Made by a program: the position numbers and the translations under genes
The notes under the pieces: generated by a model
What the model saw: the letters and a program-made list of their open reading frames with translations, nothing else
What the model was told of the DNA's origin: nothing
Database searches by the model: none
NCBI GenBank assembly: GCA_010094045.1
Contig: ML986599.1
Coordinates: 304,787 to 368,786 of the forward strand
Origin: Lojkania enalia
Lineage: Eukaryota > Ascomycota > Dothideomycetes > Pleosporales
Length of the DNA stretch: 64,000 nt
Reading direction: 5' to 3'
In this document: positions 22,204-34,609 of the stretch, piece by piece
Layout of the letters: the number at the start of each line of letters is the position of its first letter
Position numbering within the stretch: the stretch's first letter is position 1

Positions 22204-23433
22204 TGTCCTGGTACGCCTGTAGTCCTTGAATTTTGTTCGTTTCTATGCCATCGTTGGCCTGTCAAAATCCTCTCACGGAAATGAGGAGGGTCTGAGGACT
22301 TTGCCATATAGCACGCCCTTTCTTTGCATCTTTCGGGTATTTCTCGGTCGGGATAACGGGCTTGGTTAAAATGTATGGGTACCTCGGGAGTGGGCGGCAA
22401 AAGATGGTTCGGCTTAACCGTTAGGTTTCTCTTTGAAGTTGCATAGGTAAAGCTTTTAATGCATCCTTTCTTCCCTGATCTTCAATGCTACTTCTTTTTC
22501 CCCTGTGCTTCCACTAAAATATGAGCCCCATGTTCCATACCGAAACAAGCCTTGGACTTCTAGAATGTTTCAGCCTCAACGCGGCTTCTAAAATAAAAAC
22601 TATTCCAGCATTATGCTGCGAAGCAATAAAATTTTGGAATATTCATGCATCGATATAATATGCTTTGGACAGTATTGGAAACCTCAGATCAGATTTTAGG
22701 AAGAGAAACACTTCGGTCTCCTATTATAATAGTAACTCTTCAAGAGCAGCAGAATTCAAATTACAGCAGAAGACTATTGAAAAAGCAGAAGAGCACGTAT
22801 AGTGGTCAAAGCTGCCGGGACTCAAGGAGCGTATGCCGATTTCGCATGGCCTCTCGCCGGTATACAAATTTACCAATACACCTATACATGGGATCTTTCC
22901 TAAAAAAAACTTACCATCATTCCTGTACACCGTTTTCCAGGAGCTTAGAGCATTCATCAATGTTATGAATGTTTCGTGATTGTACTCGAGGTTTTTAGAA
23001 GCCGGAGATTGGCGCTACTCAAAAAAAAAAAAAAAAACCAAACACCTCTCCGAGACAGACAATCGGTTAGTGCAAAACCAAATATCAGGCCACTAAAATC
23101 AAACTGAAACACGTTATATGGCTCTGAAGGTTAATTTAAAGTTAATAATTTTTTTTCTTTTGGAATAATAGTGAATGGAGACTACATGTCGGGATTTCGG
23201 GTAACACAAAAACACTGGCGATATATGCCAGCTACCGCGCATTACAATGTAATTGCCACTCTGGAACAATGCCGGCGCTCTTGCAATTATGTTTAGCAGT
23301 ATGGTTTAATGATTTTTATTGAGAAAATGTATTAAGGCATGACAAGGCTTAGTGTTTACAGGATAAACAACTCCTAGTAAAGAAAATGAACTGCGTGATG
23401 GCCCTCTCAGTATAACCTCTCCTTGCTAAATCT
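22204..23433. other. convergent 3' intergenic region with poly-A tract
   Basis: Between the 3' ends of the INSIG (+) and MARVEL (-) genes. AT-rich; holds a run of 17 A at 23021-23037 and an ATTTTTTTTCTTTT tract near 23150. No gene seen. Confidence 0.5.
23021..23037 (+). repeat. A17 homopolymer
   Basis: Seventeen consecutive A bases in non-coding sequence. It may be simple sequence or the tail of a degraded retroelement; no target-site duplication was evident. Confidence 0.9.
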
Positions 23434-24278
23434 CTACGGCTCAGTCGTATTGACACCATATCCCTCAGTCGAGCCGGCTTCATAACCATCATAACCTCCC
23501 TTTCGCTGTTTAGGGGGATTTCTTTGTAAGGGCTGGGAAGTCGGTTGACCGTTGGTCGGGTAAGGTGGGTTTGTTACGCTCCTGGTCGATTTTTTCTGGG
23601 CTGGTTGCAGTTCATGCTGTTGTTGATCTACGGGGGCGCCTGGTGTAGCAGTTCTAGTTGTTGCTCCGGCAGTGTCTCCAGCGGGGTCTTCGCCTCCCTT
23701 CCCCTGGTATAGAACGCCAGGAGCTGGAATACCGGCTAGGTGGCAGTGGAAATAATAAATGAATGTCAGAGTGGTGAAGAGGAACAGAAAGAACTCAACA
23801 CCCGAGAACCACGCCGCTGTAGCTCCGGTCCTCCAAGCTCTACGGCACCTTGTACAAACAGTGTATTTGTCGTAGAAGAAGAAATTATTTTTCCCATAAT
23901 CACGGAATATGCGCTGGTATGAGGCCAGTGCGGCAAGAGCGCCTAGCCAGAAGAGCATTGCGAATCCATCGAGCAAAAGAGCAATGCGAGCATCGTATAT
24001 CTTCCGCTGAGCCAGATGAAGAGGCGTGGTGAGGATGAGAATTGGGATAACCGTGAAGCAAGCAATGATAATCGTAGCAATTAAGGGCGGTTGCAACTAC
24101 AACTCGTTAGGATGCAAATCCAGTAAATGCTGTTAGAAAAAGAAAAACCTACCGGGCCTCCCCCATTCACAGAGAGCGAGAAAGCTGTCAAAGCAATAGT
24201 CATGAGAGCGAAAATGAGTTCGAAGAAGCGGAAAATAAGGATCCAATCCGGGATCGGGACTGCACCGCCCTTCGACAT
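23434..24278 (-). CDS. MARVEL-domain four-TM protein
   Basis: Exon 1 24153-24278 (ATG at 24278; another in-frame ATG two codons upstream at 24284) and exon 2 23434-24096; intron 24097-24152; 262 aa. Four TM helices: WILIFRFFELIFALMTIALTAF, PLIATIIIACFTVIPILIL, ALLLDGFAMLFWLGALAALA, and GVEFFLFLFTTLTFIYYF, with the short loops expected of MARVEL proteins. The C-terminal ~85 residues are Gly/Pro/Gln-rich and cytosolic-looking. Such proteins organise plasma-membrane or eisosome-adjacent domains in fungi; no specific role can be assigned. The open sequence upstream (to ~24660) contains another hydrophobic stretch, so a longer 5' end cannot be excluded. Confidence 0.82.
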
Positions 24279-25548
24279 GTACATCTTGGAGGCTTTCAGT
24301 GAGCCAGAAACATACGTGTAGATGGAGTATCTCCTGGCAGTGAAGACGGCCCAGTCTCGTGAGATATTTGTCCCGTAGACAAAGAAATATAATGGCTCGA
24401 CTTCGACGTGACGCATGCAGCCAGGCACGAATGGTCGAGCATGTCGATTCCTCTTTTGGTGTTAGGAACAAAGACTTTCCTATGAGGAGAGAAACTTCGC
24501 TCAGCGACGGCTCCAGCATTCCAGAAAGCAACAAGGGGGAAGGTTTGATTCCCCATAAGTTCCGATTATTTTCTAAGTATAGAAGTGAGAGGACTAGCAA
24601 TAAGTACTAACAAAAGGCTTGCGAATACTGCAGAGTAACAACCCAAGAACTGAGTCATGATGAAAGCGTATCGTTAGCTTGTTAAAAACTGATTGCTGAG
24701 GCTGGCGAAGTGAGGCCCGCAGAGATTTGGGGAACGAAGCTGGCGCCGGCGTGCTAATCTAGATGAAGAAGCTGTGGAGTGTATCACCACGTGGACCTGA
24801 AACTCACAAGTAGAATTCTTATGCAAACCTAGTTATACCATATACACGAAGAAACTGGAGCCAAAAAACAAGCATCATACCCGCAACTGTGCCTAATGCA
24901 AGTCTGTCATCGCAGCCTGGCTTCCAGGTGCTTCGGCAGCTCTCAATCTAGTCAAGGTCTTTCCAAGTGTCAATACAGCAGGGAGGCTGGGATTCGCCAT
25001 CGCCAGAACCTGCAAGTTCTAGGCCAGAGGGGGACAAGGGCTAAATGTAATACAATCTGAGTAGTCCCCTTAGTTGTTGCTTCGTTTTGTGATGTGGTCC
25101 TGGCATTGGAGCCGCGCAAGGAGCCGAAGCTATTGAATAGAGTAATCCGCGTGTGATCTACAGTATTAATACCTTAGCGTATCGCAGGACGTAGTAGTTA
25201 TACCAGATGCAAGAAAAACTGGTCCTGCCATATGGAATGGTGCTCGGGAGAAGTCGTAATTGCCGAATCGGGAGCCACATCGCAGGGTCGCAGCGTGGGG
25301 TGTTCAGCCTCCCAATCACTGGCTCGCCGCCTTCGTCGAGCGCATGGCAAACATATGGAAGGAGGAGGAGACAGATACTTTTACCTGGGTAGGCACGGCT
25401 TAGGCGCGTGAGCGCACGTGCCCAACCCGATTGGAAGCGTTCCAGCTTCACTGACGGCTGACTGCCCACGAACTGTTTAGGAAGCGTCCCTGCTATTCGT
25501 TGGATAGCCTCCTCCTTCCTCCTTCCGCACCGCCAAATCTGCCTAGCA
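24279..25548. other. divergent intergenic region, no supported gene
   Basis: Between the MARVEL gene start (-) and the unknown acidic-protein gene (+). Contains a minus-strand open stretch at ~24580-24657 that begins with a hydrophobic peptide, but I found no splice model joining it to anything. Confidence 0.4.
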
Positions 25549-26599
25549 ATGGCATCTCCATTGCTGAGGCAGGTGCTCGTCGACGAGATGTTGCGGGCGA
25601 ACAGCCTTCATCCTTCACTCCCTGCCACGCAACCACCGCCGGCGCCGCCGATTGGCATTCTTGAGCCGGCCAAAAAAAATGTAAGTTTAAGCATGAACAA
25701 AAATCTAGCTTCACGGGCGTTCTCAGCGAGAACTCCCTTCTCTGACTCTTCAACAGCGGCTTGCTCAAGAAGGCCTCCTCATCCATCTACTCTCGGGGCA
25801 CACAAGTCAAAGTGCCGGCGCACCACATATGGAGGATGCAAATAACCCGGATCCGGGGGAGGCCCATATGAATACCGAGTCGCAAGAAATTGTACCCGCC
25901 GAGGGTGACGACGAAGACTTCGACTCCGACGCCGCGCTTCGCTCTAACGACAGCGATGATGATGCCCCAGAGGCCAAATCATTTCAAGGGATTTATGAGT
26001 CTGGCTGTGACATCTACACTTGGTCGGGAAGTGACCACCGATTTGACATCCGAGGAAAGCTTGACTTCGAATTCCGTTTCAAACCATTGAGCAATACCAC
26101 GATGGAAGATGATGCAGCCACGCAAGCAGACATTAGCCACCGATTAGCTCTTATCTATATTACTGATTTCTTCACTAACGGCGTCGATTTCTGTATGTAC
26201 GTCAAGGGCCAAGCCAATATCGCGCGGCTCATGGGCGGGACATTCGGGGCAAAGCCGTACAACGGCCCCTTCTTTGCGACTCCGGTCGAAATGCATGAGA
26301 GGGACGAGATACTGGGAGGGAATAGTCTGACTTCGATGCTGGACCGAGTGTCGAGGACGGAGACGAAGGGAATGCGGTTCAAGTATCTCTACGACACATG
26401 CTACTTGGCGTGGGAGAGGCTCGATTATGATGCCGATAAGGACGCAAGGTTGAGGAGGGCCGCCAGCGAGGAGGCTAGGAGGATGACGGAGCCGGGGGAG
26501 ATGTCGACGCCCAGGTCCCCGCCGCCAGAGGAGGGGGGAAGCGCGAACCAGCGTGAGGATAGTGCGGAACGGCATGGGAATGAGGCCGGAACGGGTTAA
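25549..26599 (+). CDS. conserved-looking hypothetical protein, acidic
   Basis: Exons 25549-25680 and 25757-26599; intron 25681-25756 (GTAAGT...CAACAG), 324 aa. I do not recognise the family. Visible: a Pro-rich N-terminus (ATQPPPAPPIG), then RLAQEGLLIHLLSG, an acidic run (DDEDFDSDAALRSNDSDDD, about residues 95-118), a globular middle with SGCDIYTWSGSDHRFDIRGKL and ALIYITDFFTNGVDFCMY, and a Glu/Arg/Pro-rich tail. No signal peptide or TM segment. GC content is high toward the 3' end. The aligned in-frame splice and the length of the globular part support a real gene. Confidence 0.72.
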
Positions 26600-27059
26600 C
26601 GTTACATCTGGAAGATGGTAAGGAGCGATACAAATAGATGGTAGGCGAGGCTTTTTTTTATACGGCTTTGGCGCTATGAGACCCTCTTATCAAAATCTTT
26701 TGGTTTGGCATTATTGTATGATATTCAGAGTGCATCTAGCGACTACTCTTTGGTATTCTCGACCTGCTGCTTGTTTCGTTTAGTGGAAGCTTAGCAAAGC
26801 TTATATGTTGGCCCCCACGTCAAAGTTCAGCTGCCTTGATTTGGCCAAAGGTGTGCGCCTGCTCATCTTATTCCCAGCCTCCAAACCCAATACAGCGCCA
26901 CAGCCAGTCGGACGCGCTCCTCCCGCAGCGGTTTGATAGCATTGACTTAGACTTACCGCCAATCGCGCATGGCGTGTCTTCCGGGCCTGTTTTCATAAAC
27001 CCGCCTGCGCCCGCGCCAACCGCTTGCTCCAACATTCGCAACATCCTTCCAACCTGACA
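26600..27059. other. intergenic, nothing recognised
   Basis: Between two same-strand genes; no motif assigned. A T8 run near 26650 follows the upstream gene's stop codon. Confidence 0.4.
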
Positions 27060-28928
27060 ATGGCCTCGGAGAAAGAGGACAAGCCCGAAGGCGCACCCAA
27101 TGGCAATGCGCCTGAGCCGTCCGAGAAACCCGAGCCATCCGACGACTCGGCACCGTCCTTCAAACCACAAAAAACGACGACGAACGCTAGCAAGAAGAAG
27201 GGTCCCGCCGGTGGTTTCGATGACACCCCAGTACCCAAAGCGCCGCCGGGGTATACCGTGAAGTTCACTCTCCACCGCGCGCTGAACCTACCTCTCGCCG
27301 ATATCAATACCCTCTCCGCCGATCCTTACATTATTGCTCAGTTGACCACCGGCCTCCCTACAAGACATAAAGAAGACCCCCCACTACAGTTTCGAACACA
27401 GACAGTACGGCAGAGCACTGATCCGGTATGGAATGCCGAGTGGATAGTAGCCAACGTGCCTGCCCCAGGTTTCAAATTGAAGTGCCGGATATACGACGAA
27501 GACCCCGCTGACCACGACGATCGCCTCGGGAACGTTCATGTTCATGCTGGCCCGATAAGTGAGCAGTGGCAGGGTATGAAGGAACAACCGCACGCCTTAA
27601 AGAAGCGGATGGCTAGTAAACGGGCATACTTACTGCGCGGTTTGGCTGTTTGCTTTGGAAAGGCAGAGCATATGAGTGGGAGCTTATTCGTCAGCGTCGA
27701 GGTGCTAGGAAGAACTCAAGACGAGAACGGGGGACGTGCATATACAGTTGGGCCTCAATTTTGGATACGTCATTATTCGCCATTGTTGGGTCGCCTCTTG
27801 GGTCAGAAAGAACCCCGTGAAGGCGGTGACATGGTCTCAAAGACCGGAAAGCCAAAGGCGGAGAGATACAAGTATGGCCCTTGATCCATGTGTTAATTTT
27901 GAGTAACATTTCACAGCTTCCAGGCAAACCAGATGCAACTCCGTGGTCCCTGCCCCGAAGCCATGTATCACCGTTACGTCGAGTTCAAACCCTTCGTCAA
28001 GGCTATGTTCACGGCTACAGGCATTAGGGGCTATATTCTTTCGAAAGCACTACACCACCAGCACGCGCGCGTTTACAATTTCGACCAACATACTGAGTAC
28101 GAAGTTTTTCCTAAGCCGTGTATCGAGTTTACACAGAAATTTCTAGAACTCGTGCATTACGACCAGGGTGGGCGCATATTTACGTACGTATTGACCCTAG
28201 ATGCTCTATTCCGCTTTACAGAAACTGGAAAAGAGTTTGGCATCGACATGTTATCAAAGCACACCATGCACAGCGATGTTGCAGCATACATCGCTTTCTC
28301 TGGCGAGTTCTTCATCCGCCGACTCAAGCACCATCATCGCAAACTACCTGAAGAGGGGGGTCAGAACAAAACACATCCACCCGACGACATTGCCGGCGGA
28401 CCTCCAAAAGAAGAGCCGAAAAGGGACCCGAGCTACTACGAATTGGTGATCGATAACGATTCCGGGACGTACCGGCCCAACGCGAAGCTTCTTCCGCAGC
28501 TAAAGTCTTTCTTCGAGTCGAATTTCCCTGGGCTACATGTCATGACGCTCGACTGCCAGGGCGACGCCGAAAAGATGGAGAAGATGAAGGAAGAACAAAG
28601 AGAACGCAAGAAGGTAGAGGGCGATCACATTATCTATACCCAATTATCGAGAACCAGTTCCATGAGCAGTAGCGATATCGAGGAACTAGATCGCCTTGAA
28701 GAAGCTGGCCAAATGCCGGAGCGGCATTTACGACATCAGATAATGAGGGAAGCTGAGGCTAGGGCAGATGCTGCGAAGGCTCATCTAAAAGAGTACCGAC
28801 CGAGCAGCGGTAGGGAGGGATGGAAATCCTCGAATCATCAACAAAGGCGAGATGATAAGTCTATTTTCAAGGCGCGGGAAGAGGTAGGGCAGACTGGGGA
28901 AGCAGAAGCTTCGATATCAGCGAGGTAG
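27060..28928 (+). CDS. C2-domain protein, fungal-conserved
   Basis: Exons 27060-27871 and 27917-28928; intron 27872-27916 (45 bp, GTATGG...CACAG), 607 aa. After a charged, Pro-rich N-terminus a C2 domain starts near residue 62: GYTVKFTLHRALNLPLADINTLSADPYI, then TVRQSTDPVWNAEW and LKCRIYDEDPADHDDRLGNV, with Asp residues in the loops that bind Ca2+ in this fold. The rest is a large region without an obvious family (GPCPEAMYHRYVEFKPFVKAMF, ALFRFTETGKEFGIDMLSKHTMHSDVA) ending in a charged, coiled C-terminus. Probably peripheral membrane, Ca2+/lipid-binding. Specific role unknown. Confidence 0.88.
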
Positions 28929-29265
28929 CCCCCTCGAGGCACACCAGTCAACCTCTAATGCTCTCCTTATAATTGCCTTGGGCTTGGATTTGGATTTGGA
29001 TATTGGCGTTTTGCTATGCATGCCGGCGATCTGCAGCGCTCGAGGATAACCTAGGCACCGAATTTGGGCGGCATAGGTAACATTCACTTGATACCCCGCA
29101 AAATTTCTTGTATTTACTGTTTATTGCATCGAGCGTACTTACTTCACATCAGCAAAAACTCCTTTTGCTTTTCTTACTAGTAATCTAGTAATCACAATAA
29201 AACAAATCAGTCCCGACAACCGTTCAAATTACCGCTCCATACAACCTGCGTATTTGGCTGGTGAT
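28929..29265. other. convergent 3' intergenic region
   Basis: Between the 3' ends of the C2-domain gene (+) and the SnoaL-like gene (-). Nothing recognised. Confidence 0.4.
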
Positions 29266-29751
29266 TCAGAATTCCGACATTATTTTCTCGTCTCCAACTC
29301 TGCCCGTAAACACCACAGTCCTCTTCCGAATCCTCCACACGCCGCTCGCCCCGCTCACCCCCTCATAATCCCCACCTTCGGGCTCCAAACAGACAAGCTC
29401 ATCCATGTACCTTCCATACGCCGTCAACACCTTCCCCGCATGCGGTCCCTGTCCCAAATGCGCGCCAATAAAGTGAGTGACCACGCTCGCGGCCTTGGGG
29501 TTTGCAGAGTGGAAGGAAATGATCTGGGTGGTGAGCGAGTGGTGGGTGCGGATGGGGCCGAGGCGGTTCTGGATGGCGTTGCTGATGGCGTCGAGGCCTC
29601 TGAGGTCCGAGTTGAAGGGGTAGTCGGCAACGATTTCCGGGACGAAGACCTTGGAGAGGAGGGGGAAAAGTTTGGTGTCTAGGGCTTCGCAGTAGCGGCT
29701 CAGGGTGTTTTGGATGGCGAGGGTGTCGAGGGGGTTTATGCCGGAGGCCAT
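29266..29751 (-). CDS. SnoaL-like domain protein
   Basis: Single-exon, 161 aa, ATG at 29751. The pattern of the SnoaL-like/NTF2 fold is visible: LAIQNTLSRYCEALDTKLFPLLSKVFVPEIVADYP at the N-terminus, HHSLTTQIISFHS and AASVVTHFIGAH strands, then AYGRYMDELVCLE and GVWRIRKRTVVFTG. Proteins of this kind are small cone-shaped pockets used as isomerases, hydratases or cyclases, often in secondary metabolism, but many are of unknown activity. No biosynthetic neighbours are seen here, so pathway cannot be assigned. Confidence 0.85.
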   Translation of the reverse strand: MASGINPLDTLAIQNTLSRYCEALDTKLFPLLSKVFVPEIVADYPFNSDLRGLDAISNAIQNRLGPIRTHHSLTTQIISFHSANPKAASVVTHFIGAHLGQGPHAGKVLTAYGRYMDELVCLEPEGGDYEGVSGASGVWRIRKRTVVFTGRVGDEKIMSEF

Positions 29752-31804
29752 TGTATGGGAAGCTTTCTTTCCTTTTTTTTTTTTTTATTTGGTTGTTGTT
29801 GTTTGAGGGTTGTTTTAAGTGGGATGTGTATTTTGAATATTTCGATATGGATGAAAAGGCGGAGCGGGAGTGGATTGGAAGCGTTCTAAGCTTCCGATGT
29901 CATGCTACATATATGCATTGTGTTGTTCCGAGATGGATGCCGGAGGCCATCGGAACCCCGCGATGGAAACCGGACTGCATCAGGTGATGGGAAATAGATA
30001 CAATGACGAGTTTCGACATCGGCAAGATTACTTACTCAGTGTTAATGATGGCTTATGCGTGTATAGAGACGCCGGGATGCCGGTACCCATGTGCCTTCAC
30101 GTCCTGCGAATAGTGTTGGGAGTGGTGTTTGTTATGTGTGGAATTCAAACTCCTCGAAGATCCATCGGGCCATCTCAAGACTAGAAATATCTCCCAATGA
30201 TATTGCGGGTCTAGATGCATTTTATAGATATTATTGCTTACGAGGGTGCGGCGGACAACTTTGGTCTGTGGGGTTCTTTCACAGGGCCGGTGCCGTCCTT
30301 GCCTGAAATGGTAAGCTTCTCGATCGACCTGTAAACTAGTGGGGGAGGTATGCACGGCTGGCAGCTCATCTCGCTTCATCTACTATCACACCTCTTTCAA
30401 CTGCAACACCTTATTAAGTATTATCCCTTTATGCCATGACCTTGAACAGATCTTGACACCTGGCTCGTTGTTTGTTGCCGGCGTTCATGCTTTGACTTTC
30501 CGGAACGTCTTGGTCGCACAGCGGCATCGGTCTCTATCTCTCGATCTACAACAGGAACGGCGCAATTGATACCATCTCGCATGTTCTTTTCTCTACTGTA
30601 TTTATATTGATTCATTTAACAATCGGTGCGTTACTAACGAGGGTTGTTTGCTCAATGACTGTCAAACCTCTTCGGAGCCTCAAGAATAGTGGTGAAGCAA
30701 TGGCTTTTGGAGTTTTTCAACTAACTTACTCAAAGGAGCGCACGGAATTCGAAACATGGTAATTCCACATGTGGAAAGAAGGAAAGAGAATGCAGCATCT
30801 GTATCACAACATCGACCAGGTCGGCGGGCCTTGGACAGAGGACGAAAGGAGTAACGGTCATCGCGTGGGACAAAAACGCCTCCGCGAACGCAAGGTGGAC
30901 CCTTTGTCAGATTTATTGACATTCTTTCATATGGGTAGTTGCAGGACCTACCAGCTTGCAAGTGTCAATTGGTCACCCTCCCGATGCCGTAGCCTCAAGA
31001 AGCTCAGAATGTAGCCTCTTTGTCCAGACTAAGTAGAGATGCGCTGCACAGCTGCATTCTTCCGGCGTCTTGTCGCACATTACCCCAGCTTCTGTCCCAC
31101 TAGTAACAAGAGACGTGATTCCGGAAGCAACCGACCGTGTACCAATAACACTCCAAAGCGGGAAAGAGGCGTGATTGGGCGTTTCATCGCGTGGGATCAT
31201 GATACCGCGCTACAAGGCACTTACATTGTTGGTTAACTACGCCTGGACGTGGCAAAGCTATTACCTCTTTCATGGCTCTGGTTGATAGACGGAAACGTTA
31301 CGAGGACGGCATCTCTAGAACCTAGAGAGCAATGGCTTGAACGAGTTAGATGGGCGAGCTTGACAAACATTGAGTTGCATGAGCGAAGGGCAAGGACTGA
31401 GCGTTTGTGCGGCATCCATCCACTCTCATCCCTTAGATTCATCGCCTGTCTGGACATCATACTATGCTCGTAAGGATCTTAGAATATATGGTTCTAATTA
31501 AACTCACTGCAACGGTAGCTAAGGGGGAGTCTCGGATAGGCGCGTCCACGGACACGACTGCGTACATCCGCCCGTCACTAACATCAAAACAACCATAAAT
31601 ATTGCCGACAGATGCCTGGTGCCTCCTTGCTTCCATTGAGGATTGAAAGCGTTACACTTAGTGCATGCCTGGAAGCAGGGCGGCCACTATTTTGCGGCCA
31701 ACTCGCTCAAATAGCCACCCACCTTGATCTCTCTCCTTTCCCTTCCTTCCTTCAATGCTAACATTAGCAACAACACGCCTTATAGTAACTGCATTTCAAC
31801 AGTC
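29752..31804. other. 2-kb gene-poor region
   Basis: Starts with a T-rich tract (about 29766-29790) just upstream of the SnoaL-like gene. Short open frames on both strands have no family resemblance. A CT-rich leader (31720-31760) precedes the MFS gene. Confidence 0.45.
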
Positions 31805-33619
31805 ATGGTTAAGATACCCCCAAACACATCTGATCAAGAGTGTAAGGGCATAACTGAGACGCACTCCCACATCAGATATGATGAGAAAGCAACCCGACGC
31901 CTTCTCCGTAAGATCGACCTCGCCTTGATCCCCTTCCTGGCCTTTCTCTACTTGTAAGTGCTCCATCGCTCCATCGACATGAGCATGCCAGCTGATATAT
32001 CTAAGACTCAGTTTCCTGGACCGATCCAATATCGGAAATGCGCGTTTGGCTGGACTGGAGGAAGACCTCAGGATTAAGGGCCTCGACTACAATGTCAGTT
32101 ATAGTAGTCGAGGAATTTATTTTATTACGCTAACTACTCCGCAGGTCGCCCTCGCTATATTCTTTCCATTCTACGTCTTCGCTGAAATTCCATCTAATCT
32201 CATGATGAAGCGCTTCCGCCCTAGCATCTGGATTCCCAGCATTATGGTCGCTTGGGGTGCCATGTGTCTTCTAATGGGTATCGTCCATAACTACGGAAGT
32301 TTGCTTGCGGTTCGTGCAGCTCTCGGACTCGCTGAAGGCGGTCTCTTCCCGGGTATCACGTTCTAGTACGTTTGTACAAGTGCCTAGCTGGATCGAATTT
32401 GGATATGATGGCTACTAATGTGTCACGTATAGTATTACCATGTGGTATCGTCGACATGAATGTGGCTTTCGTATGGCCGTCTTCTTCTCCGCAGCTACGG
32501 CTGCCGGGGCATTCGGAGGCCTAATGGCTCGGGGCATCATGGAGCTTGATGGAGCACGCAGCCTTAGCGCCTGGCAGTGGATCTTCATAATTGAAGGCGC
32601 AATTACAGTGGTTGTAGGTATGTATACTCCCTTTTACAGAGCGTATGGCTTCCTTAGTGCAACCCTACCGTCGGCCAGCTTGTCGTACCGCGCATGACTG
32701 AAATAAGCTAACAACGGTGGGGATTTAGCCATTGCAGCGTATTTCATCATGTACGACTATCCAGATACGGCCAGATTTCTAACGAAAGAGGATCGAAGAG
32801 AGGTACAGCGACGATTGGAGGAAGACCGTTCCTTCCTTGACGACACATTCCACCTATCATACTTCTGGGATGCTGTGCGGGACTGGAAAATCTGGATGCA
32901 TATGTTCATCACTATCGGCATCTATTCGCCGCTGTACACACTCTCTCTTTTTCTACCAACAATTGTCAAAAACCTTGGATACAAGAACAGCCAAGCCCAG
33001 CTTATGACCGTGCCACCGTATGCTGTGGCCTGTTTCTTCTGTATCTTGACAGGCTGGGTTGCAGACCGACATCGTCAGAGGGGAATTTACATGATCTCAT
33101 GCAATATTATAGGGTAAGCTCAGTTACGCAGCTTCCTTCAACAAACCTACGATTCATATCAATTTACTGACTGCATCTGCAAGTATCCTCGGTTTCATCC
33201 TCCAACTTGCAACGAAAAACACGCGCGTCAGATATCTCGGCACATTCTTCGCTGCCGCAGGCATCTACCCCAATGTATCGCAAACTGTCGCATGGAATGG
33301 TAATAATATTGGCGGCTCTACCAAACGCTCTGTCGGCATCGCAATGCAGGTTGGCTTCGGCAATCTCGGAGGGGTGCTTTCTGGCTTCACATACCTGAAC
33401 AAAGATGGTCCGGACTACACTCAAGGCCATGGGATCGTTATTAGCCTGTTATCCATGAGTACTTTTCTCTGCGTATTCATGCGCTGGTGGTGCGTTCGCG
33501 AGAACCAGAGGCGAGATGCCTCTGACAGGGCGAATATGGCCTCAGGGTGGCGTACGGAGGATATGGTGGCTGAAGCCCGAAAGGGCGACAAAGCCGGCTT
33601 CTTTAGATACACCATCTAG
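31805..33619 (+). CDS. MFS transporter, anion:cation symporter (Dal5-like) family
   Basis: Six exons: 31805-31953, 32012-32093, 32145-32365, 32433-32617, 32729-33113 and 33184-33619; 485 aa. Motifs of the ACS family: RKIDLALIPFLAFLYFFLDRSNIGNARL at TM1, FFPFYVFAEIPSNLMMKRF, ALGLAEGGLFPGITFYITMWYRRHECGFRMA, AWQWIFIIEGAITVVV, then the ILTGWVADRHRQRG loop. About twelve TM segments. Members import small organic acids or vitamins (allantoate, nicotinate, pantothenate and others); the substrate is not readable from sequence. A charged cytosolic tail ends the protein. Its 3' side abuts the assembly gap, but the stop codon is well inside contiguous sequence. Confidence 0.93.
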
Positions 33620-33638
33620 TCTTGTCCCGACTAGTGAA

Positions 33639-33735
33639 ACCCCGAGAGTAGACGTAAATGGGTAATAGCCATTGAAAACAGAAAAGAGGGGGTTCAACTG
33701 ATGGAACTTAGTGTTACTTCTTTTTTTTTTTTTTT
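33639..33735 (+). repeat. 97-bp exact direct repeat, left copy, flanking the N gap
   Basis: Begins ACCCCGAGAGTAGACG and ends in T15, immediately left of ten Ns. Identical to 33746-33842 in every base I compared, including T-tract length. Best explained as overlapping contig ends that were not merged. Confidence 0.95.
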
Positions 33736-33745
33736 NNNNNNNNNN
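33736..33745. other. assembly gap (10 N)
   Basis: Ten Ns. Ten is a placeholder length and need not reflect a true gap size. Confidence 0.99.
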
Positions 33746-33842
33746 ACCCCGAGAGTAGACGTAAATGGGTAATAGCCATTGAAAACAGAAAAGAGGGGGT
33801 TCAACTGATGGAACTTAGTGTTACTTCTTTTTTTTTTTTTTT
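33746..33842 (+). repeat. 97-bp exact direct repeat, right copy, flanking the N gap
   Basis: Second copy of the 97-bp segment, starting directly after the Ns and ending with T15 before CTATGATTG. Confidence 0.95.
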
Positions 33843-34609
33843 CTATGATTGTAATTTCCTCTCTACAAATTAACGATAACTATTATGCATTGAGACGGGG
33901 ATTCAAGCCTCAAGATATTCTGCCTCCGTAGAAAAGTATGCGTCGGGATCGCTGCACTTGTCGACTAGATAGCATGACTGCGAAATATCAAGTAGTAATT
34001 ATCACACCCCTCCCTAAAACCCCAACCATCATTAACCCCCCAAAGCCAGTACTTTCAGCTCTCCAACACTACCGCCTTATTATATCTAGCCTTGCACAAA
34101 TGTATTCCGAGTCCCTGGACTGTAGTCAGGCGCATAAGCGAACCGGCAAATAAGGGTGGGTTGGGGAAAGTCGTTGATTGTAGAAGGTCGAAAAAGTCTG
34201 GGATGGAAAGTTGTCTTGTTTGGATAGGCACTGGGTGTTGATTATATTCTGATTATAATTCGATGTTGATGAAAATGGAATGTTGGCGCGGACATGGGTT
34301 TCAGGCGGGGAAGCAATTCAGGGCGTATATCCGTCTAGGAATAAAAGTAGCATGGTGAATGCATATATGTTCTCTATAGAATCCGGGGATTCAGTTGCAA
34401 GCATGTATTCAAGAAGGCAAAGTGTGTTCGTTCATTCAAGACTATTCGTCGAGTATCTATGCTGCGATCGAACGTCATAATTTTTCCTCTATCCAATTCT
34501 CCGAGATACTGCGCCTCAATTGACAATGTTACAAGACGTTCTACCTTGAACGATTCGTAAACAACTATATTAACCCCCTTATTACACCAGAAACACTTCA
34601 CGTCCTTTA
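33843..34609. other. intergenic, nothing recognised
   Basis: Between the repeat/gap and the 3' end of the DUF2235 gene. No gene or RNA seen. Confidence 0.4.

Noticed and set aside
22981..23040. A17 tract considered as the tail of a LINE or processed pseudogene
   Set aside because: No coding relic upstream and no target-site duplication seen; kept only as simple repeat.
24284..24660. Minus-strand open stretch beginning MTQFLGCYSAVFASLLL upstream of the MARVEL gene
   Set aside because: Hydrophobic, but no splice model joins it to the MARVEL exons, which already contain all four TM segments.
29266..33619. SnoaL-like protein plus MFS transporter as a secondary-metabolite cluster
   Set aside because: No PKS, NRPS, terpene synthase, P450 or cluster regulator nearby, and the two are separated by 2 kb of gene-free DNA.
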